Source: Gammaproteobacteria bacterium
GTDB lineage: Bacteria > Pseudomonadota > Gammaproteobacteria > Enterobacterales > Alteromonadaceae
Length of the DNA: 64,000 nucleotides
Assembly (NCBI GenBank): GCA_018222405.1
Contig: JAAFAI010000014.1
Location: 1 to 64,000 of the forward strand
Direction of reading: 5' to 3'
In this document: piece after piece, positions 44,626-54,109 of the stretch
Layout: the number at the start of each line of letters is the position of its first letter
Position numbering within the stretch: position 1 is the first letter of the stretch
Translations under genes and position numbers: made by a program
The notes under the pieces: model-generated
What the model saw: the letters and a program-made list of their open reading frames with translations, nothing else
What the model was told of the DNA's origin: nothing
Databases searched by the model: none

Positions 44626-46113
44626 ATGAAGTATAAAGATTTACGCGACTTTATCAGTCAGTTAGAAAAAAACGGCGATTTAGTGCGCATTACCAAGCCA
44701 ATCAGTACCAAACTGGAAATGACCGAAATAGCCGACCGTACCCTGCGTGCCGGCGGCCCTGCCCTATTGTTTGAAAACCCGGTGGATTTTGATATTCCGG
44801 TATTAATGAATCTGTTTGGTACACCAGAGCGGGTAGCGCTGGGAATGGGGCAAAGCTCTGTAACCGCGCTGCGTGAAGTCGGAAAGCTGCTGGCCTATTT
44901 AAAAGAGCCTGAGCCGCCTAAAGGGCTCAAGGATCTGTGGGAAAAACTCCCGGTTTTTAAACAGGTTCTGAATATGCCTGCCAAGGAAGTGCGCAAGGCG
45001 CCTTGTCAGGAAGTCGTGTTAAGTGGTGACGAGGTTGATCTCACCCGCCTGCCGGTGCAGCACTGCTGGCCGGGCGATGCAGCGCCGCTGATCACCTGGG
45101 GACTCACTGTCACCCGGGGCCCACACAAGAAACGCCAGAACCTGGGCATTTACCGGCAGCAGGTGCTGGGTAAAAACAAACTCATTATGCGCTGGTTGTC
45201 GCACCGCGGCGGCGCGCTGGATTTTCGCGAGTGGTGTCAGACCCACCCCGGCGAACCTTATCCTGTTTCGGTGGCGTTAGGCGCCGATCCGGCCACTATT
45301 CTGGGGGCGGTAACGCCGGTACCGGATACCCTTTCTGAATATGCTTTTGCCGGGCTATTGCGCGGCGATAAAACCGAAGTCGTTAAATCAGTGAGCAATG
45401 ATTTACAGGTGCCTGCCAGTGCCGAATTTGTGCTGGAAGGCTACATCGCGCAGGACGAAACAGCGCCGGAAGGCCCCTATGGCGATCACACGGGCTACTA
45501 TAATGAGGTAGACGAGTTCCCGGTCTTTACAGTGACTCATATCACTCATCGTAAAAATCCGATTTATCATTCAACCTACACCGGCCGTCCACCGGATGAA
45601 CCGGCTGTGCTTGGTGTGGCATTGAATGAAGTTTTTGTGCCCATCCTGCAAAAGCAGTTCCCTGAGATTGTGGATTTCTATCTGCCGCCAGAAGGCTGTT
45701 CCTATCGTATGGCGGTAGTAACGATGAAAAAACAGTATCCCGGACACGCTAAACGGGTGATGATGGGCGTTTGGTCGTTCTTACGGCAGTTTATGTACAC
45801 CAAGTTTGTTGTGGTGTGCGATGACGATGTTAATGCTCGCGACTGGCAGGATGTGATTTGGGCGATTACTACCCGAATGGATCCCGCCCGTGATACAGTA
45901 ATGATAGAAAACACGCCCATTGATTATCTTGATTTCGCCTCGCCGGTATCAGGGCTGGGTTCCAAAATGGGTCTGGATGCCACCAATAAAATGCCCGGCG
46001 AAACCGACCGGGAATGGGGCGAACCCATCGTCATGGAGCAAGCGGTAAAAGACCGGGTGGATGCAATCTGGGATGAACTCGGTATCATCAACAGCGCAAA
46101 TTCCGGACAATAA
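44626..46113 (+). CDS. ubiD: 4-hydroxy-3-polyprenylbenzoate decarboxylase UbiD
   Basis: Decarboxylates the prenylated 4-hydroxybenzoate in ubiquinone synthesis using prenylated FMN. The opening [20 protein letters not shown], the metal/prFMN-binding segment [11 protein letters not shown] and the [20 protein letters not shown] region are typical of UbiD, as are the catalytic-site acidic residues in [13 protein letters not shown]. The 495-residue length matches E. coli UbiD. The UbiX prenyltransferase supplying the cofactor is not in the window. It is followed by fre, as in E. coli. Confidence 0.97.
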   Translation: MKYKDLRDFISQLEKNGDLVRITKPISTKLEMTEIADRTLRAGGPALLFENPVDFDIPVLMNLFGTPERVALGMGQSSVTALREVGKLLAYLKEPEPPKGLKDLWEKLPVFKQVLNMPAKEVRKAPCQEVVLSGDEVDLTRLPVQHCWPGDAAPLITWGLTVTRGPHKKRQNLGIYRQQVLGKNKLIMRWLSHRGGALDFREWCQTHPGEPYPVSVALGADPATILGAVTPVPDTLSEYAFAGLLRGDKTEVVKSVSNDLQVPASAEFVLEGYIAQDETAPEGPYGDHTGYYNEVDEFPVFTVTHITHRKNPIYHSTYTGRPPDEPAVLGVALNEVFVPILQKQFPEIVDFYLPPEGCSYRMAVVTMKKQYPGHAKRVMMGVWSFLRQFMYTKFVVVCDDDVNARDWQDVIWAITTRMDPARDTVMIENTPIDYLDFASPVSGLGSKMGLDATNKMPGETDREWGEPIVMEQAVKDRVDAIWDELGIINSANSGQ

Positions 46114-46147
46114 AGTAAACCTACAAACATTAAGAGATTCTGTATAC

Positions 46148-46843
46148 ATGTCACAAATTAGATGCCAGGTTGAAGGTATAGCACCACTGACCAAGACGGT
46201 TTATCGGGTCGACCTGACCCCTGATGTTTCTCTCGACTTCCAATCGGGACAGTATGTTTTGGTACACATGGCTGAAGACGATAAACGTCCTTTCTCTATT
46301 GCCAATGCGGCGCACGACAACAACCGCCTGGAACTGCACATTGGTGCCGAGCCGGGTAACAGCTACGCGGGCGAAGTGCTTGAGCGCATGCGTCAGGAAA
46401 AAGCCATTTTCATCTCCGGCGGACATGGCCAGGCCACCCTGCAAGACGGTGATACGCCAATGATTCTGGTGGCTGGCGGGACCGGTTTTTCTTATACCTA
46501 TTCAATTTTAATGCAATCACTGAAGGTCAATCCAAACCGTGAAATCACCCTGTACTGGGGCGGTAAGCACCTTGAGGATCTGTATTATCACAAAGAACTG
46601 ATTTCGCTGGCTGCACACCATCCGCACCTGACCTACATTCCGGTAGTCGAAAACGCTGCCGATGACTGGGACGGTCGCAAGGGCTGGGTACACCATGCCG
46701 TGCTGGCAGATTACGCCGATTTATCCGGCGTACAGGTCTATATTGCCGGGCGCTTCGACATGGCCAAGGTAGCCCGCGACGATTTCTTTGAGCGCGGCCT
46801 GACTAAAGAAAACCTGTTTGGCGACGCCTACGCGTTTATTTAA
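46148..46843 (+). CDS. fre: NAD(P)H-flavin reductase Fre
   Basis: Soluble reductase that transfers hydride from NAD(P)H to free FMN, FAD or riboflavin, giving reduced flavin. The FAD/flavin-binding RPFSIANA segment near residue 48 and the NAD(P)-binding ILVAGGTGFSYTYSIL near residue 108, plus the C-terminal NLFGDAYAFI, are as in E. coli Fre and LuxG. Start ATG 46148 matches the family (MSQIRCQVEG); an in-frame earlier ATG overlaps ubiD and is unlikely. Placement after ubiD suggests supply of reduced FMN for prFMN formation; the family also activates ribonucleotide reductase. Confidence 0.95.
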   Translation: MSQIRCQVEGIAPLTKTVYRVDLTPDVSLDFQSGQYVLVHMAEDDKRPFSIANAAHDNNRLELHIGAEPGNSYAGEVLERMRQEKAIFISGGHGQATLQDGDTPMILVAGGTGFSYTYSILMQSLKVNPNREITLYWGGKHLEDLYYHKELISLAAHHPHLTYIPVVENAADDWDGRKGWVHHAVLADYADLSGVQVYIAGRFDMAKVARDDFFERGLTKENLFGDAYAFI

Positions 46844-46867
46844 TCTCACACACTGACGGTGGTTATA

Positions 46868-48238
46868 ATGAAAATAATACGTCCACTTACTTTGCTGGCT
46901 TTAAGCGCCAGCCTGTCATTGCAGGCTGCTCAGCTTGAGTATGTTGATCAGCCTCAACTGCATGATATTGCGGCCAATATTTCTGCCCAGCGGATAGAAC
47001 AGGATATTGAGAAGCTGGTAAGCTTTGGCACCCGCCACACGCTCTCTGAAACTGAGTCAGACACTCGCGGCATTGGTGCCGCGCGCCGCTGGATAAAAGC
47101 CGAGTTTGAACGCATTTCTGCCGCCTGTGGCAATTGCCTTGAGGTGTATTACAGCTCTGCCACCATCAGTGGTGAAAAACGCATTCCTGATCCGGTTGAG
47201 GTCGTTAGTGTTATTGCTGTACAACGCGGTGTCAGCGACCCGGATCGCTATGTATTGATGTCGGGAGACATTGATTCGCGGGTATCTGATGTAATGGATG
47301 CCACCTCAGACTCTCCCGGCGCGAACGACAATGCCTCAGGTGTAGCCGGCACGCTGGAAGCCGCCCGGGTCCTCAGCCAGTATCGTTTTAACGGCAGCAT
47401 TGTTTACGCCGCGCTGTCTGGCGAAGAGCAGGGCTTATTTGGCGGTAAAATTCTGGCTGAACAAGCCGCTAAAGATGGCTGGCGGTTAAAGGCCGTACTG
47501 AATAACGACATGATTGGCAACATTGAAGGGATCAACGGCGTGATTAACAACACCACCGCCCGGATTTTTGCCGAAGGCACGCGTCAGACTGAAACTGACC
47601 GCGAAGCCACCATTCGCCGCTTCACCGGCGGTGAGGTAGACTCACCAAGTCGTAACCTGGCCCGTTATATTGATTTGGTCGCCGACCGCTATATTCCTAA
47701 TCTGGATACCATGGTGGTTTACCGCCTCGACAGATTCGGACGCGGTGGTCATCACCGCCCGTTTAATGACCTCGGCTTTCCTGGCGTTCGGATCATGGAA
47801 ACCAACGAAAACTACGTGCGCCAGCACCAGGACTTACGCGAAGAGAACGGTATCAAATATGGCGATACCATTGACGGGGTTAACTTTGATTACGCGGCTA
47901 AACTTACTGCGCTCAATGCGGTGAGTCTGGCCAGTATGGCCTGGGCTCCCAATCCGCCTGCCGGAGTGAGCATTAAAGGGGCGGTAGAGCCTTCTACGAC
48001 CCTGAGCTGGCAGGCTTTGGACAAAGCCCAAAATCCGCATCTGGCCGGCTATAAAATTTACTGGCGCTACACCGACGCCCCGCAGTGGCAGTTTAGTCGA
48101 TTTGTCGGCGATGTGACCGAATTTACCCTGGAGAACGTAGTGATAGATAACTATTTCTTCGGCGTAGCCAGTGTCAGTAAAGATGGCTTTGAAAGCCCGG
48201 TTGTGTTTCCGGGTGCCGCCGGAGCGTTTGGCGAGTAA
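46868..48238 (+). CDS. M28-family zinc aminopeptidase, secreted
   Basis: Secreted di-zinc peptidase. After a signal peptide of about 19 residues (ending LQAAQ) comes the M28 catalytic domain: SGDIDSRVSD (first metal ligand region), SPGANDNASGVAGTLEA near residue 153, SGEEQGLFGG with the catalytic Glu near residue 188, and NNDMIGN. The C-terminal 95 residues form a fibronectin type III-like domain (VSIKGAVEPSTTLSWQ, AGYKIYWRYTDAPQW). ATG 46868 is chosen over GTG 46859. It lies 25 bases downstream of fre, then 22 bases before a periplasmic protein gene, so these may be one transcript. Confidence 0.9.
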   Translation: MKIIRPLTLLALSASLSLQAAQLEYVDQPQLHDIAANISAQRIEQDIEKLVSFGTRHTLSETESDTRGIGAARRWIKAEFERISAACGNCLEVYYSSATISGEKRIPDPVEVVSVIAVQRGVSDPDRYVLMSGDIDSRVSDVMDATSDSPGANDNASGVAGTLEAARVLSQYRFNGSIVYAALSGEEQGLFGGKILAEQAAKDGWRLKAVLNNDMIGNIEGINGVINNTTARIFAEGTRQTETDREATIRRFTGGEVDSPSRNLARYIDLVADRYIPNLDTMVVYRLDRFGRGGHHRPFNDLGFPGVRIMETNENYVRQHQDLREENGIKYGDTIDGVNFDYAAKLTALNAVSLASMAWAPNPPAGVSIKGAVEPSTTLSWQALDKAQNPHLAGYKIYWRYTDAPQWQFSRFVGDVTEFTLENVVIDNYFFGVASVSKDGFESPVVFPGAAGAFGE

Positions 48239-48260
48239 TGATTAAAGAGGTGTGGTTAAT

Positions 48261-49262
48261 ATGCAATTAAACGGTGTGGTGATTGGCCTTTTGTCAGCGT
48301 GGTTAATGGTATTAACCTTCTCTGCTGCGGCGCAATCGTCCACCACCCTGGTTGCTAACCCCTTACCCACACTGGTTAGCGAAGAGACCGAAAATGCCAG
48401 GCTCAATCAACTGGTTGAGCAGGCATTTAGCGAGCTCGGCGTAGAAGTCACTCTGGCAGTAGACCGCCCTGCTTTTTCTGGCAGCGGTTTGCTCACCGGC
48501 AAATATGACGGCGAATTTGCTCACCTTGCCCTGCAGGAACAGCGCGACAACCTGCTCTACAGCAAAGCCTATCTACCCGCCCTGCTGTATGTCGCCAGCC
48601 GTAAATATCCACTCGATGAAGTCACCCAGTTTTCCCACATTCGCAATAGTCGCGTGGCAACCACCAACCGAATCGCCAACACGCCGGCAATGCGCAATAT
48701 TAAGGCCGTCTCATGGGTGCGTAATCCGGCCCTTTTCGACATGTTCAGTCAGCTGTCAGAAAAACGTGCGGATTATGTTTTTGAAGACTGGCTGGTGATC
48801 GCCGAATTTAACCGGATGCTCACCAACAATGGTGAAAAGCCTTTATATGTATCACCCTATCCTTTGGTTAAATCAGCGATAACAGTCAGCCTGCGCAAGG
48901 ATTATCCCAATGCCCGGCAGCTGCTGGATAAATTTGATAGTTACATTCACGATATCCAGCGCGATGGCCGTTTTAACCTTGCTATGGCAGTAGGCTGGAC
49001 CAGCATGGATATCAATGGTGACGGCACAGCAGACTGGATAACCAGCGCGCAAATGCACCATGACGATGTACCGCCGATGTCGCAGAAGGGCGTGTTACCA
49101 CTGGATAAAACCACACCGGGTGAAGCCTCTTTGTTTGTAATAGATGGTGAGCAATTCAGTAGCTGGCCTGATGCCCAGGCAAAGCTTAACGACCAACCGG
49201 TACTGCCCCGCCCCACTCTACTGGATCGCGAAGTCTACAAGCGCATGCTGCAGCGTTGGTAG
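48261..49262 (+). CDS. Periplasmic solute-binding-like protein with a calcium-loop-like motif
   Basis: An exported protein of about 333 residues with a signal peptide ending SAAAQS. The mid part (LNQLVEQAFSELGVEV, YSKAYLPALLYVASRK, VRNPALFDMF) resembles the type 3 periplasmic substrate-binding fold, best described as amino-acid ABC-type or transporter-less sensor protein. In the C-terminal 80 residues SMDINGDGTADW looks like an EF-hand/dockerin calcium loop (Asp-x-Asn-Gly-Asp), unusual for this fold. AGAGG precedes the ATG. No ABC permease or ATPase is nearby, so transport is doubtful. Confidence 0.7.
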   Translation: MQLNGVVIGLLSAWLMVLTFSAAAQSSTTLVANPLPTLVSEETENARLNQLVEQAFSELGVEVTLAVDRPAFSGSGLLTGKYDGEFAHLALQEQRDNLLYSKAYLPALLYVASRKYPLDEVTQFSHIRNSRVATTNRIANTPAMRNIKAVSWVRNPALFDMFSQLSEKRADYVFEDWLVIAEFNRMLTNNGEKPLYVSPYPLVKSAITVSLRKDYPNARQLLDKFDSYIHDIQRDGRFNLAMAVGWTSMDINGDGTADWITSAQMHHDDVPPMSQKGVLPLDKTTPGEASLFVIDGEQFSSWPDAQAKLNDQPVLPRPTLLDREVYKRMLQRW

Positions 49263-49331
49263 TTACTTGTTGTTAGGGATGCTCAGTATCAATGTATTAG
49301 CGACTAGTGATTGCGATATTGCCGCTGCAGG

Positions 49332-49721
49332 CTATCGGCCCCAATCCTCATCCAGGACATCCTTTCTTTTTGCCTGATATTCTTCCAGAGAGAGCAAACC
49401 ATCACGGTACAGCTTTTCAATTTGTCTAAGCCTTTCACTATGGCCATGATTATTTTTCGTAGACTGAATTTTAACTTTTAAATCATGGTTCGACACAGTG
49501 TGAGGAAGCGCTTTCTTGGAGAAAATGGAGTTCCTGAATGCCTGGTAAGCATTCGCAATGATGAATAGCGAGAAAACGCCCATCACAATTTTAAAGAATC
49601 CGGGGGTTTTGAAGGAAAACATCAACCAGCCTACTAACCCCAGCATGAAAACAAAACCGAAGAACATTAAAGTTGAATTGAATCTTGATATTCTTGTTTT
49701 AGAGCTTCCATGTATTAACAT
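49332..49721 (-). CDS. SHOCT-domain membrane protein
   Basis: A 129-residue protein with two membrane helices (about residues 16-35 FFGFVFMLGLVGWLMF and 42-58 VMGVFSLFIIANAY) and a C-terminal short oligomerisation (SHOCT) domain recognisable by IEKLYRDGLLSLEEYQAKRKDVL. SHOCT domains mediate assembly of membrane-linked complexes; no specific role is known. AAGGA lies 8 bases before the chosen ATG; the frame extends to 49766. Convergent with the preceding periplasmic-protein gene. Confidence 0.8.
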   Translation of the reverse strand: MLIHGSSKTRISRFNSTLMFFGFVFMLGLVGWLMFSFKTPGFFKIVMGVFSLFIIANAYQAFRNSIFSKKALPHTVSNHDLKVKIQSTKNNHGHSERLRQIEKLYRDGLLSLEEYQAKRKDVLDEDWGR

Positions 49722-50041
49722 TGTTGCATTCCTTTTATTTCGACAACCAGCACTTGTTTTGTTCATGGGAACGTAACTTAACTACGATGTCCTTAACACT
49801 GCATTACAAAAAGCATCTGATTAAACGAATGCAGGTAATGCCTTGTATAAATACTAACATGGCATGATCAGAGATAAAGTTTAGAAAATTTAAACAAGAC
49901 AGACTTTTCAGGAGATCCCTGATATCGCCTCGCGATTCAGGGATGACGAATTAAGGTTTAAGAGCTGGATTAGACTGTAGTTAATCATTAAAGGCTGGTA
50001 ATACCTCTACACTACCTGCATATCTCCACTCAGGCTAAAAA
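49722..50041. other. Gene-free stretch containing one palindromic repeat
   Basis: About 320 bases between the start of the SHOCT gene and the end of a small hypothetical gene. Apart from the hairpin at 49915-49944 and the presumed promoter of the SHOCT gene I see no gene or RNA. Confidence 0.5.
49915..49944. repeat. REP-like palindromic element
   Basis: ATCCCTGATATCGC pairs with GCGATTCAGGGAT over a CTC loop, one bulged base. ATCCCTGA...TCAGGGAT palindromes recur in intergenic regions of marine gammaproteobacteria, so this is probably a dispersed REP-type repeat. A similar GGGACGATGAC end occurs in the 6298-6416 element, but they are not the same repeat. Confidence 0.6.
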
Positions 50042-50257
50042 TTACCACTGCGAGCCACGCCACTGACCAACCCATTCGCCATTTTGCAGGATTTCCTCAA
50101 CACTGCTGAAGGGGTCTGTAGTAGTAGCCATAAACAACCGGTACTCGCCGCGACTGCCTTCAAACACGTAGGTCCCTTTGGTGTCAGGACCGGCAATAAG
50201 TTTTAGTCGGGTTGATACGCTTTGTTGCACTGTACCTTGTGAGTACGTTTGTGACAT
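50042..50257 (-). CDS. Small conserved-looking hypothetical protein
   Basis: A 71-residue soluble protein with beta-strand-like alternation (TRLKLIAGPDTKGTYVFEG, EYRLFMATTTDPFSSVEE) and a tryptophan-rich C terminus (GEWVGQWRGSQW). AAGG precedes the ATG at 8 bases. No family is recognised. It lies 64 bases downstream of the glutaryl-CoA dehydrogenase gene on the same... strand order, that gene starting at 51499 and ending at 50321, so it may be the second gene of that unit. Confidence 0.6.
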   Translation of the reverse strand: MSQTYSQGTVQQSVSTRLKLIAGPDTKGTYVFEGSRGEYRLFMATTTDPFSSVEEILQNGEWVGQWRGSQW

Positions 50258-50320
50258 GGTGCTTGCCTTTATGATTGGTTCAATTTAACAGACCGTGCTG
50301 ACTGCCAATTACTTTCAACG

Positions 50321-51499
50321 TTAAAAAAATGTCTGTAAGCCGGTTTGCGCACGGCCGAGTATCAGGCCATGAATATCGTAAGTCCCTTCGTAGGTATTCA
50401 CTGTTTCCAGATTCAGCATGTGGCGCATAATGTGGTATTCGTCAGAGATCCCATTACCACCATGCATATCCCGCGCTTTTCTGGCAATTTCCAGCGCTTT
50501 ACCGCAGTTATTACGCTTTATCAGCGATATCATAGCCGGATCAAACTGCCCTTCATCGATCAACTGCCCGACTCTGAGTGCCGCCTGTAAACCCAGCGTA
50601 ATTTCGGTTTGCATATCAGCCAGTTTAGTCTGAAACAACTGAGTTTGCGCCAGCGGCTTACCAAATTGTTTACGGTCCAAGCCGTATTGCCGGGCTGCAT
50701 GCCAACAAAACTCCGCCGCGCCCATGGCTCCCCAGGCGATACCATAACGGGCCATATTCAGGCAACTGAAAGGCCCTTTCAGACCCCTTACCCCGGGCAG
50801 CATATTTTGCTCAGGTACAAACACCTCGTCCATGACTATTTCGCCGGTGATAGAGGCTTTAAGCGACAACTTACCGCTAATTTCTGGTGTAGACAGCCCT
50901 TGCATACCGCGCTCAAGAATGAAACCACAGATGGCATTATCCTGCGCCGTATTCTTAGCCCACACCACACAAATATCAGCAATAGGTGAATTAGTGATCC
51001 ACATTTTGCTCCCACTGATACGGTAGCCACCAGCAACCGGTTCAGCCCGGGTTTCCATGCTAGCTGGATCGGAGCCGGCATTAGGTTCGGTTAAACCAAA
51101 GCAACCAATCATCTCGCCACTGGCCAGCTCAGGCAGGTATTTTTGTTTTTGCTCTTCACTGCCAAATTGATAAATAGGATGCATAACCAGCGAAGACTGC
51201 ACGCTCATGGCGCTACGGTAGCTGCTGTCGACCCGCTCGACTTCTCGGGCAATCAATCCATAGGCCACATAACTCACACCGGCACAGCCATACCCATTTA
51301 TGGTGGCGCCCAATAACCCCATATCGCCAAACCGGCGCATAATGTCAGGGTCAAACCGGCCCTCACGATTAGCCTGTAAAATACCTGGCTGCAAGGTTTG
51401 CTGGCAAAACTGATGGGCCGAATCCCGCAGCATACGCTCCTCATCACTCAGCTGAGCATCCAGCATTAACATATCCTGCCAATAAGGGTTAACCGACAT
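50321..51499 (-). CDS. gcdH: Glutaryl-CoA dehydrogenase
   Basis: Flavin enzyme oxidising and decarboxylating glutaryl-CoA to crotonyl-CoA in lysine and tryptophan catabolism. It resembles GcdH by [38 protein letters not shown] near residue 133, [15 protein letters not shown] [16 protein letters not shown] and the catalytic Glu in [12 protein letters not shown] near residue 375. Length of about 392 residues is normal for GcdH. ATG 51499 is preferred because AGGAG lies 6 bases before it. The Lrp/AsnC gene on the same strand upstream (88 bases away) is the likely local regulator. Lysine catabolic partners are absent here. Confidence 0.9.
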   Translation of the reverse strand: MSVNPYWQDMLMLDAQLSDEERMLRDSAHQFCQQTLQPGILQANREGRFDPDIMRRFGDMGLLGATINGYGCAGVSYVAYGLIAREVERVDSSYRSAMSVQSSLVMHPIYQFGSEEQKQKYLPELASGEMIGCFGLTEPNAGSDPASMETRAEPVAGGYRISGSKMWITNSPIADICVVWAKNTAQDNAICGFILERGMQGLSTPEISGKLSLKASITGEIVMDEVFVPEQNMLPGVRGLKGPFSCLNMARYGIAWGAMGAAEFCWHAARQYGLDRKQFGKPLAQTQLFQTKLADMQTEITLGLQAALRVGQLIDEGQFDPAMISLIKRNNCGKALEIARKARDMHGGNGISDEYHIMRHMLNLETVNTYEGTYDIHGLILGRAQTGLQTFF

Positions 51500-51586
51500 C
51501 CTCATCTCCTGTTTATCGTATTTGTAGGGTCGCTTCAGATAAGCTTTTTATGGATGGCATTATACACTTTACTGCCTGTAGCCTGG

Positions 51587-52045
51587 CTAAATCCCGCTTA
51601 AAGGCAGCGCAGTAGTGTACTTTATTTGTTCCATCGCAAAGCTCGAGGTGACATCGCCCATGGGCATATTTTTAATCAGGCGCTTATAGAAATGATCAAA
51701 GCTTTGCATATCGGCCACCATCACTTTGAGCATGTAATCGTACTCGCCGGACATCCGATAAAACTCTATCACCTCTTCAAAAGCGCTGCAGTGCCGGGCG
51801 AACTCATTAAGCCATTGTTCATCGTGGCGGGCGGCTTTTACCTGCACAAAAACAGTAAGCTTTAAGCCCAGCGCTTCGGCATCCAGCAGGGCAACTTTAC
51901 GGCTGATTGGCCCTTGCTGTTGCAGGCGCTGAATGCGGCGCCAGCATGGCGTTGTGGTGAGACCAACTCGTTCGGCAATTTCCTGTACGGCTATCTCACT
52001 GTCACTTTGCAACAGGGCGAGTATTTTTTTATCGGTGGCATCCAT
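51587..52045 (-). CDS. Lrp/AsnC-family transcriptional regulator
   Basis: DNA-binding regulator with an N-terminal helix-turn-helix (MDATDKKILALLQSDSEIAV, VGLTTTPCWRRIQRLQ) and a C-terminal RAM ligand-binding domain (VFVQVKAARHDE, MSGEYDYMLKVMV). Amino acids are the usual effectors. It is divergent from the cysteine synthase gene, with about 140 bases between starts, and upstream of the glutaryl-CoA dehydrogenase gene. Either neighbour could be its target; a cysteine-responsive (CyuR/DecR-like) role would fit but is not shown. Confidence 0.9.
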   Translation of the reverse strand: MDATDKKILALLQSDSEIAVQEIAERVGLTTTPCWRRIQRLQQQGPISRKVALLDAEALGLKLTVFVQVKAARHDEQWLNEFARHCSAFEEVIEFYRMSGEYDYMLKVMVADMQSFDHFYKRLIKNMPMGDVTSSFAMEQIKYTTALPLSGI

Positions 52046-52185
52046 AGAATTATTTTCTAATAAAAGTTATTAATTGAGGTTTAAAACTCACCAACCATGA
52101 CATTTATCGAAACTTTTAGCAACGCATTGCGTAGTTCTGAGGGCATACTTTAGGTCTCATTTCTTTGGACTACCGGATATCTGAT

Positions 52186-53151
52186 ATGTTTGATTCGCCA
52201 GCGGAGTACTCCCAGCCTAACGCTTTTCGCCAGTGCATTACTGAAACCATTGGTAATACGCCGCTGGTGCGGCTCAACCGCTTGCCTGAATTACAGGGTG
52301 CCCGGGCTAACGTGCTGGCCAAGCTGGAATATTTCAATCCGGCGGGTTCGATAAAAGACCGGGCTGCACTCTCGATGCTGGAAGATTTGTTGCGCCAGCA
52401 TAACGGCAACGTCAGGCACATTATTGAGGCCACTTCTGGTAACAGCGGGGTTGCCTGTGCCTGGTTAGGTGCTGTATACGACATCCCGGTTACCATTGTT
52501 ATGCCAGAACATATGTCCAGCGAGCGACAATTAATGATCCGTCATTATGGCGCCCATTTAATTACCACGCCCCGAGGCGAAGGCATGCCCGGTGCTATTG
52601 CTCTCGCCCACGATCTGTTAGATGACATAGAAGGTGCGGTATCCATGGACCAGTTTGCCAATCCTGCCAATGCCGCCGCGCATCAGAACACCACTGCGCG
52701 TGAAGTATGGCAACAAACCAACGGAGACGTTGACGCGCTCGTTGCTTGTATGGGTACCGGCGGCACGCTCACCGGCATGGCGCGCTTTCTGAAAGTCCAC
52801 AACCCGGCGATAAAAATCATTGCAGCGGAGCCCAGCGCCTGCCCGTTATTAAGCAAAGGTGAAGGGGGCGAACATGCTATTCAGGGCGTTAACCCGGGGC
52901 ATATCCCAAAGGGCCTGGATCGCAGCCTGATTGATGAGGTGCTGACTGTGGATTGTCAGCAGGCTATTGAAACCGCCAGGCTACTGGCCCGTAAGGAAGG
53001 CATGGCGGCAGGCATATCATCCGGCGCCACCGTAGCCGCTGCTCTGGCACTGGGTAGCAGAAAAGAATTTCAGGGCAAAACCATTGTGGCGATACTGGCG
53101 GATAGTGCCGAGCGGTATTTCTCTACCAACCTGTTTGCACGGGGCTGCTAG
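52186..53151 (+). CDS. cysM: Cysteine synthase (PLP-dependent, CysM-like)
   Basis: Pyridoxal-phosphate enzyme making cysteine from O-acetylserine and sulfide or thiosulfate. The PLP lysine lies in AGSIKDRAA near residue 50, the substrate loop in EATSGNSGVACAW near residue 84, and the phosphate loop in CMGTGGTLTGMA near residue 190. The overall pattern and the N-terminal TIGNTPLVRLNRL favour CysM over CysK. I chose ATG 52186, with GGA 8 bases upstream; TTG 52165 is less likely. The stop overlaps the convergent hypothetical gene by 4 bases. The divergent Lrp/AsnC gene is a plausible regulator. Confidence 0.88.
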   Translation: MFDSPAEYSQPNAFRQCITETIGNTPLVRLNRLPELQGARANVLAKLEYFNPAGSIKDRAALSMLEDLLRQHNGNVRHIIEATSGNSGVACAWLGAVYDIPVTIVMPEHMSSERQLMIRHYGAHLITTPRGEGMPGAIALAHDLLDDIEGAVSMDQFANPANAAAHQNTTAREVWQQTNGDVDALVACMGTGGTLTGMARFLKVHNPAIKIIAAEPSACPLLSKGEGGEHAIQGVNPGHIPKGLDRSLIDEVLTVDCQQAIETARLLARKEGMAAGISSGATVAAALALGSRKEFQGKTIVAILADSAERYFSTNLFARGC

Positions 53152-53753
53152 CCTAGCTTGTGCCACCATGGCACACTAAAATCAACATCGCCAGCGGGGA
53201 TTTCAACGGCATTGGGTCTGACAAACCCAAGCCACCAGGTATCAGCAATATCTTTATCGAAAAACACCAGTTGCTGTTCCTCACTGAACGCCTTATACGC
53301 ATTAAAATACGCTTCGATGGGCAACACCGGGTGACTATGGTCAAACACCACGCGGCCGCCGTGTGTTTTATATAAATGTGCATCTACAGCAAATTGCAGG
53401 GCTGCGAATTCGGCCAGTTCGTCGAGTTTCTCGCCGTTTAACGACTCACTGCCAAACGCTTCTTTAAACGAAGCGACAAATTCCGGTGATGCCGTCAGGT
53501 TATTGTTGGCAGCGTAGTCGCGCACAAAATGGTGCTCAACAAACTCTACGATTTTGGTGAAGTTCTGCAACTCCAGGCGCTCAGCTCCCATAGGATCCTC
53601 TTGCAGACTGGCCAGTTCTTCCTCAGTAGGCTTAAAGTCGCTTTCGGTCAGGGTATGGGAACCAACAGTCACCACGGGCTTATCATCTGCCAGAGAAGGA
53701 GATAACTGGAAACAACAAATGAGTAATAAGAAAAATTGAAAAACGCGCTTCAT
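53148..53753 (-). CDS. Exported protein of unknown function
   Basis: A 201-residue protein with a signal peptide of about 22 residues (MKRVFQFFLLLICCFQLSPSLA) followed by a helical acidic body (TEEELASLQEDPMGAERLELQ). The start of the mature part (VVTVGSHTLTESDF) looks like the N-terminal region of SurA/PpiC chaperones, but no isomerase domain follows; the C terminus holds PWWHKLG. ATG 53753 begins the signal peptide. No family is assigned. A perfect 18-bp palindrome lies about 70 bases upstream. Confidence 0.7.
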   Translation of the reverse strand: MKRVFQFFLLLICCFQLSPSLADDKPVVTVGSHTLTESDFKPTEEELASLQEDPMGAERLELQNFTKIVEFVEHHFVRDYAANNNLTASPEFVASFKEAFGSESLNGEKLDELAEFAALQFAVDAHLYKTHGGRVVFDHSHPVLPIEAYFNAYKAFSEEQQLVFFDKDIADTWWLGFVRPNAVEIPAGDVDFSVPWWHKLG

Positions 53754-53820
53754 GGCCACTATGCTCTTTACACACATTCGCCATGCAGGACGTAAGCGTA
53801 CCGCTCACAGCTAGTGTGAT

Positions 53821-53838
53821 TGGTTTACCGGTAAACCA
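53821..53838. promoter_or_regulatory. Perfect 18-bp palindrome
   Basis: TGGTTTACCGGTAAACCA is a complete palindrome, located upstream of the exported hypothetical gene (start 53753) and after the cold-shock gene terminator. It suggests a dimeric repressor site. No matching sequence was seen elsewhere in the window, so the regulator is unknown. Confidence 0.5.
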
Positions 53839-53863
53839 CCAGAGTGATGGTTCAGAATAGAGA

Positions 53864-53889
53864 AGGCCCCTACCTTTCAGCAGGGGCCT
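53864..53889 (-). terminator. Terminator of the cold-shock gene
   Basis: Read on the minus strand, AGGCCCCT and AGGGGCCT form an 8-bp stem with a 10-base loop, followed by a modest T-rich stretch (TCTCTATTCT). It lies 10 bases after the stop at 53900. Confidence 0.75.
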
Positions 53890-53899
53890 CACAAATTAT

Positions 53900-54109
53900 T
53901 TAGATGGCTTGTACGTTAGCCGCCTGCAGACCTTTTTGTCCTTGTTCAACTTCAAATTGAACTTTCTGACCTTCTACCAGGGTTTTGTACCCATCGGAGA
54001 TGATTGCACGAAAATGAACAAATACGTCTTTACCGCCGTCGTCCTGCGTTAAAAAGCCATAACCTTTTTCAGCATTAAACCACTTAACGGTACCAGTTAC
54101 TTTAGACAT
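53900..54109 (-). CDS. CspA-family cold-shock protein
   Basis: Single cold-shock domain binding single-stranded nucleic acid. [25 protein letters not shown] carries the two RNP motifs (KGYGFL and DVFVHF) and the last strand is [10 protein letters not shown]. The 69-residue product is full length. ATG 54109 has GAGG 5 bases upstream; an in-frame extension to 54154 is not needed. The long 5' leader (see 54110-54422) is typical of regulated csp genes. It might be constitutive like CspE or cold-induced. Confidence 0.95.
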   Translation of the reverse strand: MSKVTGTVKWFNAEKGYGFLTQDDGGKDVFVHFRAIISDGYKTLVEGQKVQFEVEQGQKGLQAANVQAI

